Source: Stropharia rugosoannulata
Taxonomy: Eukaryota > Basidiomycota > Agaricomycetes > Agaricales > Strophariaceae
Reading direction: 5' to 3'
NCBI GenBank assembly: GCA_028532985.1
Contig: JANCIK010000002.1
Location: forward strand, 3,348,001 to 3,412,000
Length of the DNA: 64,000 nt
Below are positions 1 to 13,431 of the stretch, in pieces (the stretch's first letter is position 1; every line of letters begins with the position of its first letter). The notes below the pieces were generated by a model that worked only from the letters and a program-made list of their open reading frames with translations, ran no database searches and had not been told where the DNA came from. The position numbers were made by a program, and so were the translations under genes.

Positions 1-1
1 T

Positions 2-91
2 GCCACGTCACCGACTGAAGGTGTACGGACTGCCGGCTCTGCCCTCGCTGACTGGGCAGTCAAGGAGAGGCGTGACAAGGTCGAGCGCTGA
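2..91 (+). CDS. possible C-terminal end of a gene entering from the left
   Basis: Frame 2 is open from the first full codon to a TGA at 89-91, giving 29 residues rich in Ala, Arg, Lys and Glu (a stretch ADWAVKERRDKVER). GC content and composition look like coding sequence of this genome. No domain can be recognised in so short a piece, and no upstream sequence is available to prove the frame. It could equally be chance open sequence. Confidence 0.25.
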   Translation, partial: ATSPTEGVRTAGSALADWAVKERRDKVER

Positions 92-1135
92 GACATCCGC
101 GACGTTCGTTTCAGCACTACTTTGGCACAAAACCAGCCGTCGGGACGGTTTGGGCGATGGTTTGCAATTTGACTTGAGTGCGGTGGAAAAAGTAAGTGGG
201 ACAGTTGAGGTTTCCTTTTACAAGAGCTGAATGGTCTGTGCGCACGATGCACGGGATGTGAATCGTGACCGGTGACCGATTGCCGTAACTTGGCCGTAAC
301 CTGTAGGATCTCTCTCCTCCGAGGCAATCGTATACATTATTATTCCCTTCTTCGACTTTCAAAGCTAGCTTTATTACAGCTATATGATAGATCCCCTTCT
401 CGAAGGCTCAGCTGCATCTCTGCCATTGCCGCTCTGTAAACCGAAAATATTTGTATTGCGAAGGCATCAGAATCCTCTTGAAATCCACATGCCCCGAATA
501 CCGCAAACCCATTGATGTTTTGAACAAGTTTCGAATATCTTTGACGAGGTACTGACAGTATGATATGGAGCATCACGCCCGCTTCGGTCCTATCGACATG
601 AATTTATTCTTGGGAGTACTCAGACCTTGCGGAAACTGGAAACATTAAAGAAAACATATCGCGAGGAAAGGGTAGTCATATTTGCAGAGTGGTCGACGGT
701 TGACAGCCAGCCTGTACTGCATCCCGGATGGCAGATGTACAGGAAAACTTCCTGGCGGACGGGCTATCGACAGTCGTAAGTACTATAACGTTCATGGCTT
801 TGGTTCATGCGAGCAATTATTAGGGACCTTCAAAGACATGTATATACACAGCGATACAGCTTTTACTTTCCACTCGATTCACTATTGCACGTCACTGTTC
901 ACGTTCAGCCCTCAGTGCTCAGCATTGGGCAAGGCTGACATGTACTTGACCCTTATAAGTAACACGACGGTACGACTGACGCTGACAGGACTCAAAAATA
1001 GCAAATTGTGCCAAGTATAGGTTTCAATAGCTTGCATTTTGTGTCCGCGGTTGAACAGCATCATAGGCTTATCAAAAACGTATAAAGAGTTCGAGGATGT
1101 GAGTAGTCCTGCATTGAACAGCTTCACGTTTCTTA
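92..1135. other. intergenic stretch upstream of the lipoxygenase gene
   Basis: I see no supported gene here. Short open frames on both strands (for example minus strand 340-576) have no recognisable motif and no consistent splice structure. The last few hundred bases should contain the promoter of the lipoxygenase gene, but I could not assign a specific element. Confidence 0.4.
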
Positions 1136-3148
1136 ATGTCTATTCACCTCATCAACCCAACCCCATCTCTCGATATACTGCGCCTGCGACAATTACTACC
1201 ATATGTCGTAGGTCGCCCAGCACCAACTACATATGAAGAAGCCATCCAAAGCACTGTCGCTAGCTTCTCTGAAGCAAAGAGAACGTATGTTACTTAGTTA
1301 TTTGCTTTTTATATGTTCAAGTAATCATATCCATGATGTAGGTTGGATTGGTTTTTCGACGTCGCTGGTTTTCAATCCTCCGCCACTGACACCGACGGCA
1401 TACCATCACTTTCAGACCGACAGAGTCAATATGTCTTCGAAGACGATGATTCCTTCCCGCCTCATGTCAAAACCATTCCATGGGCGGATAGCAAAAACCC
1501 TTTACAAATCTTCAACTTCCAACGTTTGTACGACACCGTTGTACTCATGTTCCATGCCTATTATTTGGATATCAACAACGTTGATAGTTTGGGACCTGAC
1601 GGGGCTCAAACCATGCAAGCTCTTGAACAAAGAAATGCTACACTTCATCAGGAAGCCTCTACTGGCCTTTTACATCCGACAAACATGTTCACCGCCCCGA
1701 ATATCGGTTTACGTCCTGACTGGTATACCGATGCCGTCTTTGCGCAACAGTCGTTCACCGGAACAAACTCGACGACTATTACTCTTGCCAGCACAACCTG
1801 GATCCAGACATTTACCACAGTTGCTCAGGGAAATACCGATGTTTTGAATCTCTTGCAAACAGCTCCTACGAACTCATTCTACGTTCAGGACTACAGCTAC
1901 TTCCGCACCGCTGCCGGGCTTCGGCCCACCGATGCGATCACTTCAATCCCTACTGGCAGCAGTGATGGCTCCCCACAATTTGGATGCGCGTCTGTCGTTC
2001 TCTACTACCTTCCTCCGACAGGCCAGCTTCACCCATTAGCAATTATCATTGATTGGAAAGGTAGCTTGGCGGCGTCTGTTTGCATATTTAACAAGCGCGT
2101 TCAGCCGACTGATCCAACTGACGGGGAAGCGACTGACTGGCCGTGGCGCTACGCAAAGATGTGCGCCCAGGTGTCAGACTGGTTCCGTCATGAACTCACG
2201 GTGCATCTTACTGATACGCACTTCGTTGAGGAAGTCACTCTTGTGGCGGCTCAGCGGTCGTTCCCCACCGATCATCCTGTTTATCAGCTGCTGAAGGATC
2301 ATTGGACTACTACGCTCTCTGTCCTAGTTCCGAAGGTCATTATACCACTCTGCTCTTTCAGCGAGGCCCAAATTACGCAATTCATTAACTACGAATACCA
2401 GAACTTCGATTGGATGGGTAAATACATTCCCAACGATCTCAACAAGAGAGGCTTCCCGGTGTCTGAAATCCAGACCAACCCCAAGTACCACAACTACGGC
2501 TATGGACGCGATATGAGCCTTGTTTGGAACACCATCCGCAAGTTCGTCTCCACCGTCCTCACCGCGCACTACATTGGCGGAGACTTGCAAGTACAGACCG
2601 ACTCCTGGGTTGCCGCGTTCTGCCAAGAAATGCAGTCGCCGCTCGGGGGCAAGATGACGCAGTTCCCAACTGTGACGACTCTGAACGACTTAATCGACAT
2701 GACGACGATGTGCATCCACATTGCCGCGCCGCAGCACACGGCGGTGAACTACCTGCAGCAATATTATATGACGTTCGTTCCGAACAAACCGTCGTCGCTG
2801 TACCAGCCCCTGCCCGCGACGCTCGACGCGCTGACTGCTATGACAGAGGCGGATGTAGTGGACGCGCTCCCTGTCAAGTCCGGCCAACAAGACCAGGACT
2901 GGCTACTCATGGCGCAGGTCCCGTACTTGCTCAGCCCCGCGGTGGACGAGTCGATTACGCTCACTACGTTCGCGCAGCAGGCGGCAGCGGACCCGGACCC
3001 CGTTATAGGCCTCGCTGGTAAGGCGCTCGTCGCGGACCTCGTTGTGCTCGCGACTGAGCTGAAAGCGATCAGCGCACAGCTGGACGACCAGACTAAAGAG
3101 TATGATGTTCTTTACCCTGACGAGACTGCGAAGGCTATTGTCATTTGA
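1136..3148 (+). CDS. lipoxygenase (fungal type, no PLAT domain)
   Basis: Predicted non-heme metal dioxygenase that adds O2 to polyunsaturated fatty acids such as linoleate to give hydroperoxides; in mushrooms this feeds oxylipin and C8-volatile formation (family knowledge). Two exons, 1136-1284 and 1342-3148, joined over a 57-bp GT..AG intron, give 651 residues, normal for fungal enzymes. Metal ligands are visible: His338 and His343 in the motif HLTDTH, His515 and Asn519 in QHTAVN, and the C-terminal carboxylate of Ile651. The stretch around WFRHEL and the HPVYQLLKDHW segment also fit the family. There is no N-terminal PLAT/C2 domain, as expected for fungal members. The start ATG at 1136 is the first that splices in frame with the long exon. 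No signal peptide is evident, so a cytosolic enzyme is likely. Regio-specificity and Fe versus Mn use cannot be read from the sequence. Confidence 0.93.
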
Positions 3149-4516
3149 GCTTTGATTTGGACTGCCTAACCCGAGCTATTCGAGTGTACTACTAGTTTAG
3201 TATAAATAAGATCATTTTTCAAAGGTCAAGGGTGTATTCTTAACCACGAGGTCTTTCAGTAACAGCGTAGTAACGGTTAAATAAGAGCGGTGGGCACACA
3301 AGCAAACGCCGCGGGTCAGGACAAGGTCAGGACGCGCTGAAATGGAAATGCCAATGTGGCTGATTGAATACCGTTAGTGTGCAATTCATGATCCACCCAC
3401 CAAGGCCCTGTAGCCAAGCTCAGAAGTGTAAAAACAGGCCAACACGCCAGCAGAGTCATGATTCATTCCAGTGCACCGGAACGTAGCACTGAACAAAATC
3501 GCAGCAGAACACCATTAGCGCCCAGACACAGACATACGGTAGACCAATGGGGCAAGCAAGCCCGGTGGGTGCACAACCAATTGCCGCGGCTCTCCGTCAC
3601 CACACACCGATGTGTAGGACAGCGCTGAAAGGCATAGGATGTGGGTACGCAGTCGTACGCAGTAGCCTTGCTTACACCATAACCTATCATAGCCTTGGCT
3701 AGCGCGTGCTCTGAAGTCTAGGCCCATTTCTGCTGATGATGCGTTACTGAGCTTCTCCAAGGACGAATATTCATTAACATTCATGGTTCCTGTCAATGCG
3801 CCGCCGAGCGATGACGCAGAATACTAAGTACCACCTGGAAGAGAGCCCATATAATTGCATGCGTTTACTTTCCAAGACTGCGCATGGTGCTAAGCAGCGC
3901 GCACGATGAGCCCATATGCAGTGCACCGGATACAGACGCACTAGTAAGTAGTTTAAGAAAGCTTGACAAAGAGGGGAATGCTAAGCGACGCCAAATGTGC
4001 GGAAGGACATGTTGCGGGAATGAGCAATCAGCTTACGCGAGGGCAGCCATGCCGGCCAAATGCGACACACCGGCTAGATAAAAATAGCTCAATTTACGAT
4101 ACATCGCACTCAAATCAATCACCTGCACCGTGGTCCGCATCGTGTGCGCGCCTGTTCACCCGCGCCTGCCTGTTCGCTTGGTTGCAACTAACATAAATTG
4201 CTGTCATATGTACTACACAATGTGGGGGGGTCATGAGAAGAGTGCGAGGATAAATAGAGAATGGAAGGGAAAGTCGTAATGTAACAAAAAGAAGGGTAAT
4301 GCCGGGAGGCAGCGGTCCTAACCGGGAACAAGAAGGGTGCATTGAGATGGGAACCAAATTTGGGTTCTAAAGGGAGCAGTGAGAGGGTAAACAAGAGGGG
4401 AGGATATCCTCATTGTCCAAGAGAATAGACCGATTGAGAAGAGGAAAGCGGAGGGAAAAAAGTAGTAATACAGGAAGGATACAGTGAAGGGACAGAAGAT
4501 CAACCTAGCAGGGCAG
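3149..4516. other. intergenic, convergent 3' ends
   Basis: This lies between the 3' end of the lipoxygenase gene (+) and the 3' end of the membrane-protein gene (-). Small open frames on both strands are not supported by motifs or splicing. I see nothing else. Confidence 0.4.
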
Positions 4517-5646
4517 TTATGCCTTGACGTCGCTTTGTGGTTCAGCCACATACACCGGCAGCAAGCCTTCGTCGGCTGCAATATCCAACTTGATTTTGCC
4601 AGTGGTCTCACGGGAACTACTGCGGCGGTGGTGCCTGCGGTGATGATGTCTATGTGGAGTTGGCAATATTGAGCCCTGGGGTATCGAGGACGATTGGGAG
4701 CTCGCAATCCATGCTTCAGTGGCCCGCTCTTGCATTTCTTGCGGGAGCGTGTGCAAGGGAACGGGAGCATATACTACGTCAACTCCCGTTTCCACATCGG
4801 GAAGGACAAATATACGATGCATTGCTTGCGGCGCAAGGATGGATCCTGAGCTTGACAGTCCGCCGAGACATGCTTGCGCTGCTGAGCAGGATGCGCTGCG
4901 CTGGTGATAAGATCTGTGTCTTGAGAGGTGCGAGTAGTACTTCGAAACAGCAATCAGGAAATGCGCCTATTAAAACGGTCAGTGTCGGGTAATGTGGACA
5001 AGCAAACATCCCACAAGGCCATTGCGCGGCCGTACATGCATGGAACGCAAGAAAATGCACGATGTACGCGGAAAAAAGGACTCACTCGGATGACCATAAG
5101 GACAAACATAAAGGCCAACCCCGCGAAAATCGCCCGCTCGAGCCACAGTTCGCAGTTTTCGAGATTGAGCCCCATCTCGAGCATATCGCGCATGAACTCG
5201 GGGTGGTGAGAGAGCTCTTCGCAGACGCCCGCACGCGCAGGGCTGAGGAAGGCGCCGTATGTGGCGAGCGCTGTGAAGAAGGCGCAGAAGGAGAAGTCTG
5301 CGATGGAATAGTCTCGGTAGAAGCGAACATGGGAGGGTTTGTGCTGATGTGCGACAAATGTGAGACGGATTCATGTAGAAAGACAGCAAGAAACACGCAC
5401 CTTAAGGATGCCATGTAGGCCTACCGCACTAACCACAGCAGCGAGGGCAAAGTACACGGTGAGGAGGCCCCACAGAACCTTTATGCCCGTCAACTGCCAC
5501 TTGTCGCCAGACAACTCCCATTCGCTCTCCGGCTCCCATTTGACGGTGTTCCATGCTGCCAGGACTTGAAGGGTAAGGAGGGAGTTTGTGACTGCGCCAA
5601 AGAGAGCACTGAGGGTGGAGGCCGTCCTGTTGTAGCGTTGACGCAT
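4517..5646 (-). CDS. conserved four-helix membrane protein, unknown function
   Basis: Three exons on the minus strand (5646-5401, 5343-5086, 4966-4517), introns of 57 and 119 bp, all phase 0, give 317 residues. Hydrophobic segments lie at about residues 10-32, 55-80, 94-116 and 150-180, with a conserved-looking loop (WEPESEWELSGDKW) between the first two, FYRDYSIADF before the third, and EMGLNLENCELW before the fourth. The C-terminal third is polar and low in complexity (His/Arg/Ser-rich) with a VYAPVPL segment. I remember similar proteins as conserved but uncharacterised in Agaricomycetes; I cannot name a function. The start was placed at MRQRYNR because the family pattern begins there, although the frame stays open further upstream. 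Intact; likely an integral membrane protein. Confidence 0.8.
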
Positions 5647-5979
5647 GGTGGCGGGAAGAGGGGGAAAAGGAGAAAGACAGCGGCAAGACAAGGACAAGTC
5701 ATAAGTAAGCCAAAAGTAGTCCCAAAAATGCGCAAAGAGCTTACCAAGCTGCTCCGAGTCGTGCCATGACGCTGACAAAAGAAATGGTACGGAAACAAGA
5801 AATGAAAACGCGGAGACTCGCAGAGCACCTCGGATAATGATGACTGTTCGCAATGACCTCACGTGCCGCCCTTCCACAACCCAGACATGTTTCTCCTCCT
5901 TCTACTGTTCATCAACAAAAATATACTTTACAATAAATCTACTTTGCCTTCTCTTTTACTATGCATTTATTTTCCTTAC

Positions 5980-6225
5980 AATTACAAGCTCAACGTCGAG
6001 GACGACCATCGAGTCAGCCAGCCTCGTGTCGGACCACATTTCGCACAATTCCGCCGGCCTGTTTTCCGCGGCTCCGCTTGGCAATCTCCTTCCGACGATT
6101 ATACCACCCACAGCATCAACTTCTTTGCCATTGTTGGGCCTCACCGTCCTCGATGCGAACAATCCACCTTTACTCGCCTCCAACGTATCCCGGGTCCAGG
6201 TGACTGGGCTTCGCACAAACGGCAG
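5980..6225 (-). CDS. isolated possible exon, unknown
   Basis: A minus-strand stretch of 82 codons is open between an acceptor-like CTAG at 6227-6226 and a donor GTAAGG at 5979. It contains coding-like composition (for example NNGKEVDAVGGIIVGRRLP). No neighbouring exon was found on either side, and the plus strand is also open here, so this may be chance. Confidence 0.2.
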
Positions 6226-8864
6226 CTAGACCATTACTGCTTGCTACAGACGAGCACTCTATCCTCGACTCCCAGAATAGCCCCCTCTTGAACCTCGGGC
6301 AGGGCTTAAGAAACGCCATTCCCCGCCGGTGAATTGAGCGTACATCGCTTGTGGACAGACAAATCAGCGCATATATTTAGCCTCCCGGCCGATTTGACTT
6401 ACCATGCATCGGACCCAGACTGCTGCTTTCAGCTGCTCTCCCGCGCTTTGAAAGGCTTCGAAGCGTAAAAGATGGCGCATTGTGCCTGGGTTACATCGGC
6501 AGCATAAACAACAATATGTCACGGAATGACTAGCTCAAAATTTGGCTTTTACAATTCAAGGCGCTCAATCGTCTCGTCCATCCGCGGAGCAGTGATGCTG
6601 TCCACAGCAGAATTCCCTGGAATGATACCAATCCGTAAATACTTACGCGCTAAATTGCGTGTGTGCCCGCAACCCTGACGCGTTGACAATGACTCCTTCC
6701 GCCGCCATTAGACGAATGTGCTACCCTACAATGACGAACGAATCACTAAAGTTGATACCACTGATACCACTGTCCGCCCCACCACTGCTAATAACCTGCT
6801 TCGTATAGTCTATCAGTGGCTATCATATGCAGTGACTCCTCTGCTACTGGTGATGATCACAGGAGACGTCAACGCACTGGCCTAGGGTTACCCGTATTGG
6901 GCCTATTCTTACCCGGAACCAGCACCAGCAGCCAGACGCCGTTCTAGGCACTCTCGGGCTGCTACATACCCAAATTCGTGGCATCGAGACGTTGTACCAA
7001 ACACCTGTATGTGCCATCGCAGCAACACACCTCTTCATACTGCTTATTGGTGGACTGTCAAGTGTTAGCCTTACATGATACGGTGTCAACTATGCTCTGA
7101 CAAGCTCATGTGAAGTGAAGGATCGAATAATCACTCCATTTATTACCTTGTTCAACTCTGGCCTGATTGCCTAGGTGTGCATCACCGCTGCTCTCTCAAT
7201 CTAAGTGAACTGCTCTGTTCAGCCGACAAATGATAAGTTAGAGATGAACTAAGCTATCATTCTAACACCAATCACGGATTTTTAAAAAAAAAAATTTAAC
7301 AAAAAGAGGTGCCATGATAACACCAAGCACCTAAAATAAAGCCCTTGTCAACTACCCACCCATTGGAAACTATTTAGTGGGCGAAATGAAGGCGCTTATT
7401 TGGGCGGCTAGCGGCTCGCGTATTGTGGGAATTTTGTCGGGAAAATGCAGCGCGGGAACCTCAACATCAACCGTCTTGAATATTCCCTATATGCACTCCT
7501 TTCCCCTGAACTGAATCCAATCACACTCACAAGCATACTATACGAAAAAAAGTTCCGAGAGTCCTACGTTTGCTATCTACGAAGCGAGGCACCCGGCTCC
7601 CTCAAACGAACTCGGATTGAACCGAAACCTAAGTCACTTCGCACTGGCAGAGCAACGGAACTGCCTTTTACACTGCTAGAACAGCCCTGAAGTTTACTGC
7701 ATATGCTTTTTCTTCTATCTCAGCCGAGGTCCATTACGAACTCGAACTGACTCGAGGACTGCACGGTACTGGAATGTTCACTGGTTGCATAATTCATAAA
7801 ATAATGGAGCCATTTATCATGCTGAAGGGGCGACTCAGGTTGGCACAGCACTCTTTGGGCTTGCAGTGCTTCACTCGTGACAATACGCAGCTGAGGGCAG
7901 TGCAAGACACTTAATTCAAATTAAATCCAACCACTTCTCCCGGGTGATTTTGTCACTTACTGAGACAGAGCTCATTAGCGATGACCTGTTTATACTCTCG
8001 CATTGACTCCACTTTCTCAGTCAACGTCAACAGCGCGGAGCGCCCATTCGGCCTATGCCCGTGCCTGATCATGTCCCAAGGGATCATAGGTGATTGTTAT
8101 CCTATGCCTATATAGCTATAATGTATTAAGTGATTACCTATAGACTGCCACAATGGATTCATCGCATTGCCCATGAAGGAGATGCATGAATGCCGTCACA
8201 TTCTCTCTGAAACTCAGAAGCCGAGAGGATTCGCGGCGATGCTGTCAGGATGCTGTACATCTTGCACACATGACCAGCTTAGCCATGTAGGATCATTGAA
8301 AGTATCTGAAGGGTCAAATTATATTTACCTTGACTGCCTGCTTTCCTTAACAATGCTAGAGGAAAGTCCTATTTCCGTAGCTGACATCACATGCGTATTT
8401 TTCGCAGATCATGAAAAGCAACAAGACGAAGACGCATGAAGGCAAATTAAGACGTTGGTATGATTTACTTTTGAAACGATCTTTCCCTTCGCATCTTGCT
8501 CATATCACTTCCGGAAATTGATCCTTCGTTTTCGCAGTTAACACTCCACCAGTGGGAATGTCTTGAGCTTGCAAAAATAGACGGTCTCCTCTCCGCGAAT
8601 CCACAGGCACTTCCATGCGCATCTGTCACTTTGAACCAATACCCATCACGGACACTCTCGTAAACCAGCCACAAGACTCCGCGTCCGTCAACGCCCAGGT
8701 CTCTTTATTTGCCAAGCGAATCAGTATGTCGTATTTCAGGTGCCCCACACCGGCACTACAAATATAGGACAAAGTTAAGAAGAGGTGGATAACAGGGTTC
8801 CCCCCGTCACCTGCATTTCTTCGTTGCGCTCTTCGATCTACTGCAAGGCGGAGCCGTCTTCTCC
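6226..8864. other. intergenic stretch without a supported gene
   Basis: About 2.6 kb of mixed composition with frequent stops in all frames and an A-tract near 7282. No domain, splice-consistent exon chain, RNA gene or repeat was recognised. It leads into the promoter of the DUF6533-type gene. Confidence 0.4.
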
Positions 8865-10440
8865 ATGGTCGCTGGCGTGCTTGACCAGAGTACTTATGTT
8901 AAGCTTTACAGAGGGAACGTGATTCCTCTCAATGCTTGTTGTGAGTGTTTATAGTACTATTCAAGACTTGGTGGAGATTTTAATCACACGTTGCGACAGT
9001 ACCTGGGCTGACTTGGGTGCTTCATGACTATTGTTCGCAGATCATCTAATATCCGAGTTTACTTCTGCTGATTTAATGATATAGTCATAACGATTGAAGA
9101 TGAGGTAAGCCCGAGGTCATTGCAAGATCATCTTATTTAAAAAGCACTTGTAAATTGAATTTTCTCTCTACAGATCAAATACGTATGGGTGCGCATTTTA
9201 TTTCCCGGCTTAGCATGTTCTCTGAGCTAACTCATGCAAAAGCCTAGCAAGAGAACCACCGGAAAACTGCTGTTCTACTGGGTAAGGAAATACCCTACCT
9301 ATGTAACACTTGCAATATTGGGCTCATCATAATTCATCGCAAGATTCGATACTACGGAATATTTCTACTATTCTTTGATGTCATACAAATTCACGTTTTC
9401 TCTATACCTGGAATTACGAATGACACTCTGTAAGAACTAAACTCTTTATTGTTGTCAGATCGCCGACTTATTGTTTGGAAATTGGGAAGCTGCGTGGCTA
9501 TGGATTCCATCATTCGAATTGTAGGCGCGCTCAGTCTGTGGCCCATAGAAATTGTCATGCAAATGCGCATATATGCGCTCTACAAGTGCTCTCTGCGGGT
9601 AAGTCTGCCATTGCTAACGTGCGTTTCTGGACATAAAACAGTTAATCAGCTTCATACCGCTAAGGTTGCATTCATAAACCTCATCCTATTCATAGCCTCA
9701 ATCGGCGTTTTTCTTTGGATCCTCTCTTTTAATGCATTAAGACGGCGGCATGTTATCGCCGAGGCCATCCATTATCCCCTCCCTGGCTGTCCGTCTGTCC
9801 ACTCAGGGATAGAATGGGCGCAGTGGATTCCCGGTGAGTAAGATCGCTTAGCACGCCTAAGACCGTACGCTGATAGCATATTAGCAACTGTGTTTGAAGG
9901 TGTGCTATTTTTCTGGGCGTTGTACAAAACGGCCAAATCCACTGTGTCAAGATGGCGAGACGGACAAAGAATTTCTCTATACAATCTCATACTGCGTGAT
10001 AATATCGCATATTTTTTCGGGTTAGTGGATTGGGCTCTATTAATTGTATGTACATGGCAAAAGTTGAGAAGAATTTATCACAGCATAAGCTGTTTACTCG
10101 TCTTTAACAATCTGATGGTTGTGGTATGTTTCTCTGGACGTTGTTACAGAATGTCATCGCTGAATTTAGGTACCAGGGAGTCACCAAAATTCCATGGTTC
10201 AGTTACTCGTAAGTCTTGATCTCTTTTAAAGCGAAGGAGAAGACTGAATTCCAGTTTTTCAGCCCATTTCATGCTGCGATGGAAGTCATGACATCTCGGA
10301 TGATCATAAACCTGTACAAGGTCGCAAGAGAACCAATACCAGTCCCTGCCACTACCGAAAAGACATACGTCGACAGCCAGTTCGGCGGTGGCCCTGTATT
10401 CCTTCAGACCGCCGACACGGAACTGGCTGTCATTAATTAG
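8865..10440 (+). CDS. DUF6533-type integral membrane protein
   Basis: Twelve small exons (8865-8940, 9000-9032, 9085-9104, 9174-9188, 9243-9281, 9344-9429, 9490-9598, 9650-9833, 9885-10020, 10090-10123, 10150-10208, 10263-10440) join in frame to 322 residues. The order of motifs is that of the basidiomycete DUF6533 family as I remember it: TWVLHDYFITIEDEIKYVW at the N-terminus, then FDVIQIHVFSIPG, ALSLWPIEIVMQMRIYALY, a PLPGCPS..EWAQWIPATVFEG segment, and LVFNNLMVV with IPWFSYSPFHAA near the end. Several hydrophobic helices imply a multi-span membrane protein. Function of the family is unknown. One exon is only 15 nt and another 20 nt. The acceptor of exon 8 is ambiguous (9650 or 9665, same frame). 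No frame break was found, so the gene is probably functional. Confidence 0.85.
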
Positions 10441-12111
10441 ACTCGTTATCGTTTACTTGCACTTATATCTATACTTGTCCATTAACACCCGAATACCCAG
10501 CATTGGAAAACAGCTGCAAATGCATCATCACTCAGTACGAGTCGTTGCCTATTTGTATGCGTATTTTGTTGTGGCTTGAAGTGCTGTCACTGGATTCGGC
10601 TGCAATTTTGCTCATTTCCATTGGCGGCCTTGAGTACGGCGTCTCCGTGGCTGTAGGGCCCTATAAAATAACCGGTGTTAATTATTATAAAGAAAGAATA
10701 TAATAAGTGTTGTTCCGAAACGTACAGTGCCCATATTGGTTGTGTTGAATGTCGGGAGATTGAAAGTTGCATTGAGCTTTGTTCGCATATTGTCCCGGGC
10801 GTTAAGATTACCAAGGAGCGTGTTGAAATGAACAGGGGTTATCAGGAATAGAATGCTTCGATGAATTTTGGTGCCAGGTCGCTCGGAAAGCTGAAAAGTA
10901 GAAATCAGCTCCGGGGAGTATTTTCATCAGAAGGTATGTACCATGGCGACTGCCGCACAGGTAATGAGAGAAGTCTAGTTGCCTGTGTTAACACTCATTA
11001 TGATGAGCTTCTGGAGCATCTGCACAGTGCTATACGAGAACATAAGACGCTAGAGATAGTATAAAAAGTAAAAACGTACCCTTTATGATTGACAGCATGA
11101 AGCTCCCCGAGGGACGAGTACCGGTGCCAAAGCAAGGAAGACATCCATCAGGAAAAAGTTCAGAACCTGGGATTGTCTTTTAACTCCGATAATCTAGCCA
11201 TCAGAATCAAAAGCGTTATATACAATTATGAAATGTCAAATTCTGAGCTCGTAATTTGAATACTTAATTTTGTACTGTACATCTGCTTTGAAATTATCAC
11301 CATTTGTAATGCATTCACCTATTAGTCTGAATGTTGTAATTAAGTTGTCTGAGAGCTCCTCAGCTATAAGTAAGCAGTGCCATTTGATGTAGTTAAAAGA
11401 GGACATTCTTATGACATACTGATACATTGACGATACACTAGCCAATCATCTATCCTTATCTCCGACAATGGGGTAGCGTATTGACAGCTACGCAATAACC
11501 TGTTTGGGAATAGATCATTGATCATCTGTGAATATAAGACTTGGTAACTAACGCCTAAACTTGATGATCAAGGTGGCAGTGCCAGTTGGATATGCAATGA
11601 GTTATAGCACGTTGAAAGTCTGCCTATTTGGTCTAATCAGACTTTCTGCAAGCTCTGTAATTACCGCCTTACTATCGTCAAGTCCGGTGCTTCCAGCCTT
11701 TAGCTCGTAATGCTGTACTAAAGCCCTTACCTTACGAAAAGAATAAATATATTTTTTTCCCATAGAGCGAGTTTGCGTCTCAACAACAAGTGTAATAGTT
11801 TATTGCCAAAGAGAGGCACTCTTATAAGCTACCCTGCTAGAATGCACAAGTTTTGATCTTTACAAGCTCAATCATGGCAGTAAAAGTGTTAGATTGATAA
11901 CGGTATATGCATATGACGGCTCGGCCAAATGCGAGACTTCAACAAGTTGAAACCGAGTTACTGCGACGAGTACTATGGGACCACAGTACAGTTTATAATA
12001 GTAATTTTTCATGAATTTATAGTACGAACTTGTTCAAGTCTACAAGAACATAATATCGGGTCAAAAAGATCATCCGAGTCTTAACCCGAACTAGTAAAGA
12101 CAGCGGTACTA
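10441..12111. other. AT-rich intergenic stretch
   Basis: No supported gene. Only short open frames with no motif or splice partner. Nothing else recognised. Confidence 0.4.
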
Positions 12112-12773
12112 CTAGTGTATACTAAATCCCAAGTACTGAAACAACTTCTCCGCCGTGCCCACAATCCCCCATGAACAACTTGCTGCTTTCGCTAAATAAT
12201 TTAAGCTGTGACCTTGATTAATGTTGTCGCCCGGCTGCATGTCCAACTTATTGACGGTGGACGCAGACTCGTCATCATCACTGGTGAACGGCAGTGACTC
12301 CTCCGACGAAAACTCTGCTACTGCGGCCGGATGTAATGCGTACGCGTGTATTTTGTATACCTGAAAAGAATCGTTACATGAGAGCTTTTGAGCCAACTGG
12401 TACTAGCACATAGCACTTGTCCAGTAGTACTTACTTGTGCCTGAGGACGCCCAGATAAGTCAAACGGCGCTTGCTTATACGAGACTCGATCGCGTTTACC
12501 CTTCCTGTTGCCCGTAGAACTGTTTCCAATATTTTCCTAGTAATACAACGTTTAGAAAACGACGAGATAGCTGGTATAGTACTATACACCAGGATTTTCA
12601 AACAGTCATACCTTTGCTGCAGTTCCAGACCTTATTAAAACATTTTCGATGTACCACGACTCGCGGGTCCCCAGTTCCATGTCGAATAAGAGTTCAGTGA
12701 CGAGAGGATCATATGCCTGCGGGACCCTTTCATCCGGGGGAAGTGGTACTTTTGCCATGCTCATCGTCACCAT
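12112..12773 (-). CDS. small three-exon protein, unknown function
   Basis: Three minus-strand exons (12773-12612, 12536-12435, 12360-12112) are separated by 75- and 74-bp GT..AG introns, all phase 0, and give up to 170 residues. In-frame ATGs at 12773, 12764 and 12758 are all possible starts; a stop lies just upstream, unless a further 5' exon exists. The protein has a basic patch (NRKGKRDRV), an acidic patch (TSDDDESAS) and no recognised domain, signal peptide or membrane segment. The clean splice structure is the main support. It may be the 3' part of a longer minus-strand gene whose other exons lie at 13.4-15.9 kb. Confidence 0.55.
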
Positions 12774-13431
12774 AGTCGTTTTCGTACGGTTCGGAGTTCA
12801 CTTGGATACACGTTGGCACAGGCAATTCTCAGTTTGGAGTTCGAAAATAAAGAGCCCGACTATGACTCCAAGGAAAGGATGAAGTACGAAGCAGAGGAGT
12901 GATGGTCGACGAGAGTTCGAAGTTGGTTGTTGAAGTTGTGGGAAACTAAACGTACACCAAACCCGTCACTTCGAATTTAAATCGAACCAGATCGCCCATG
13001 GCAAGTTCAACCATGTTTTGAATACTAACACCTACGCATAATCGCTCGCATGGTGAGCTTCCCGATTTCTTTCCGAGTGTTTGGGAAATTGAAATAAATC
13101 ACTAATCTCAGCACCGACATCCATTGAGGCTAGTACAGCCGGCAAAGACGGGGCAGCATCAAGTTAAATATCGATAAATTCAAGAAGATAAGGCCCACGA
13201 GCTGTAACGGCGTCAGAGCTGAGCGTGTACTAGGAGAAAAAGAGCATACACTCACGCTCGGCGCTCGAGTGCTTGACAAATTGGTTGATAGTAGAGTCGG
13301 AGGCGCAACAAGTCGAGGAGAAGTCGGTTAGGATGTTACCGTTCTACTGTGACGGTTATGGCTTTACCATTCCTAGTAAGTTATTCAAGTTGTGATTATT
13401 TGAAGGAAATTTACAGACTCGAGTTAAAATA
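12774..13431. other. gap between two minus-strand coding regions
   Basis: No exon could be supported here. If the coding stretches on either side belong to one gene, missing exons would lie in this interval. Confidence 0.3.
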
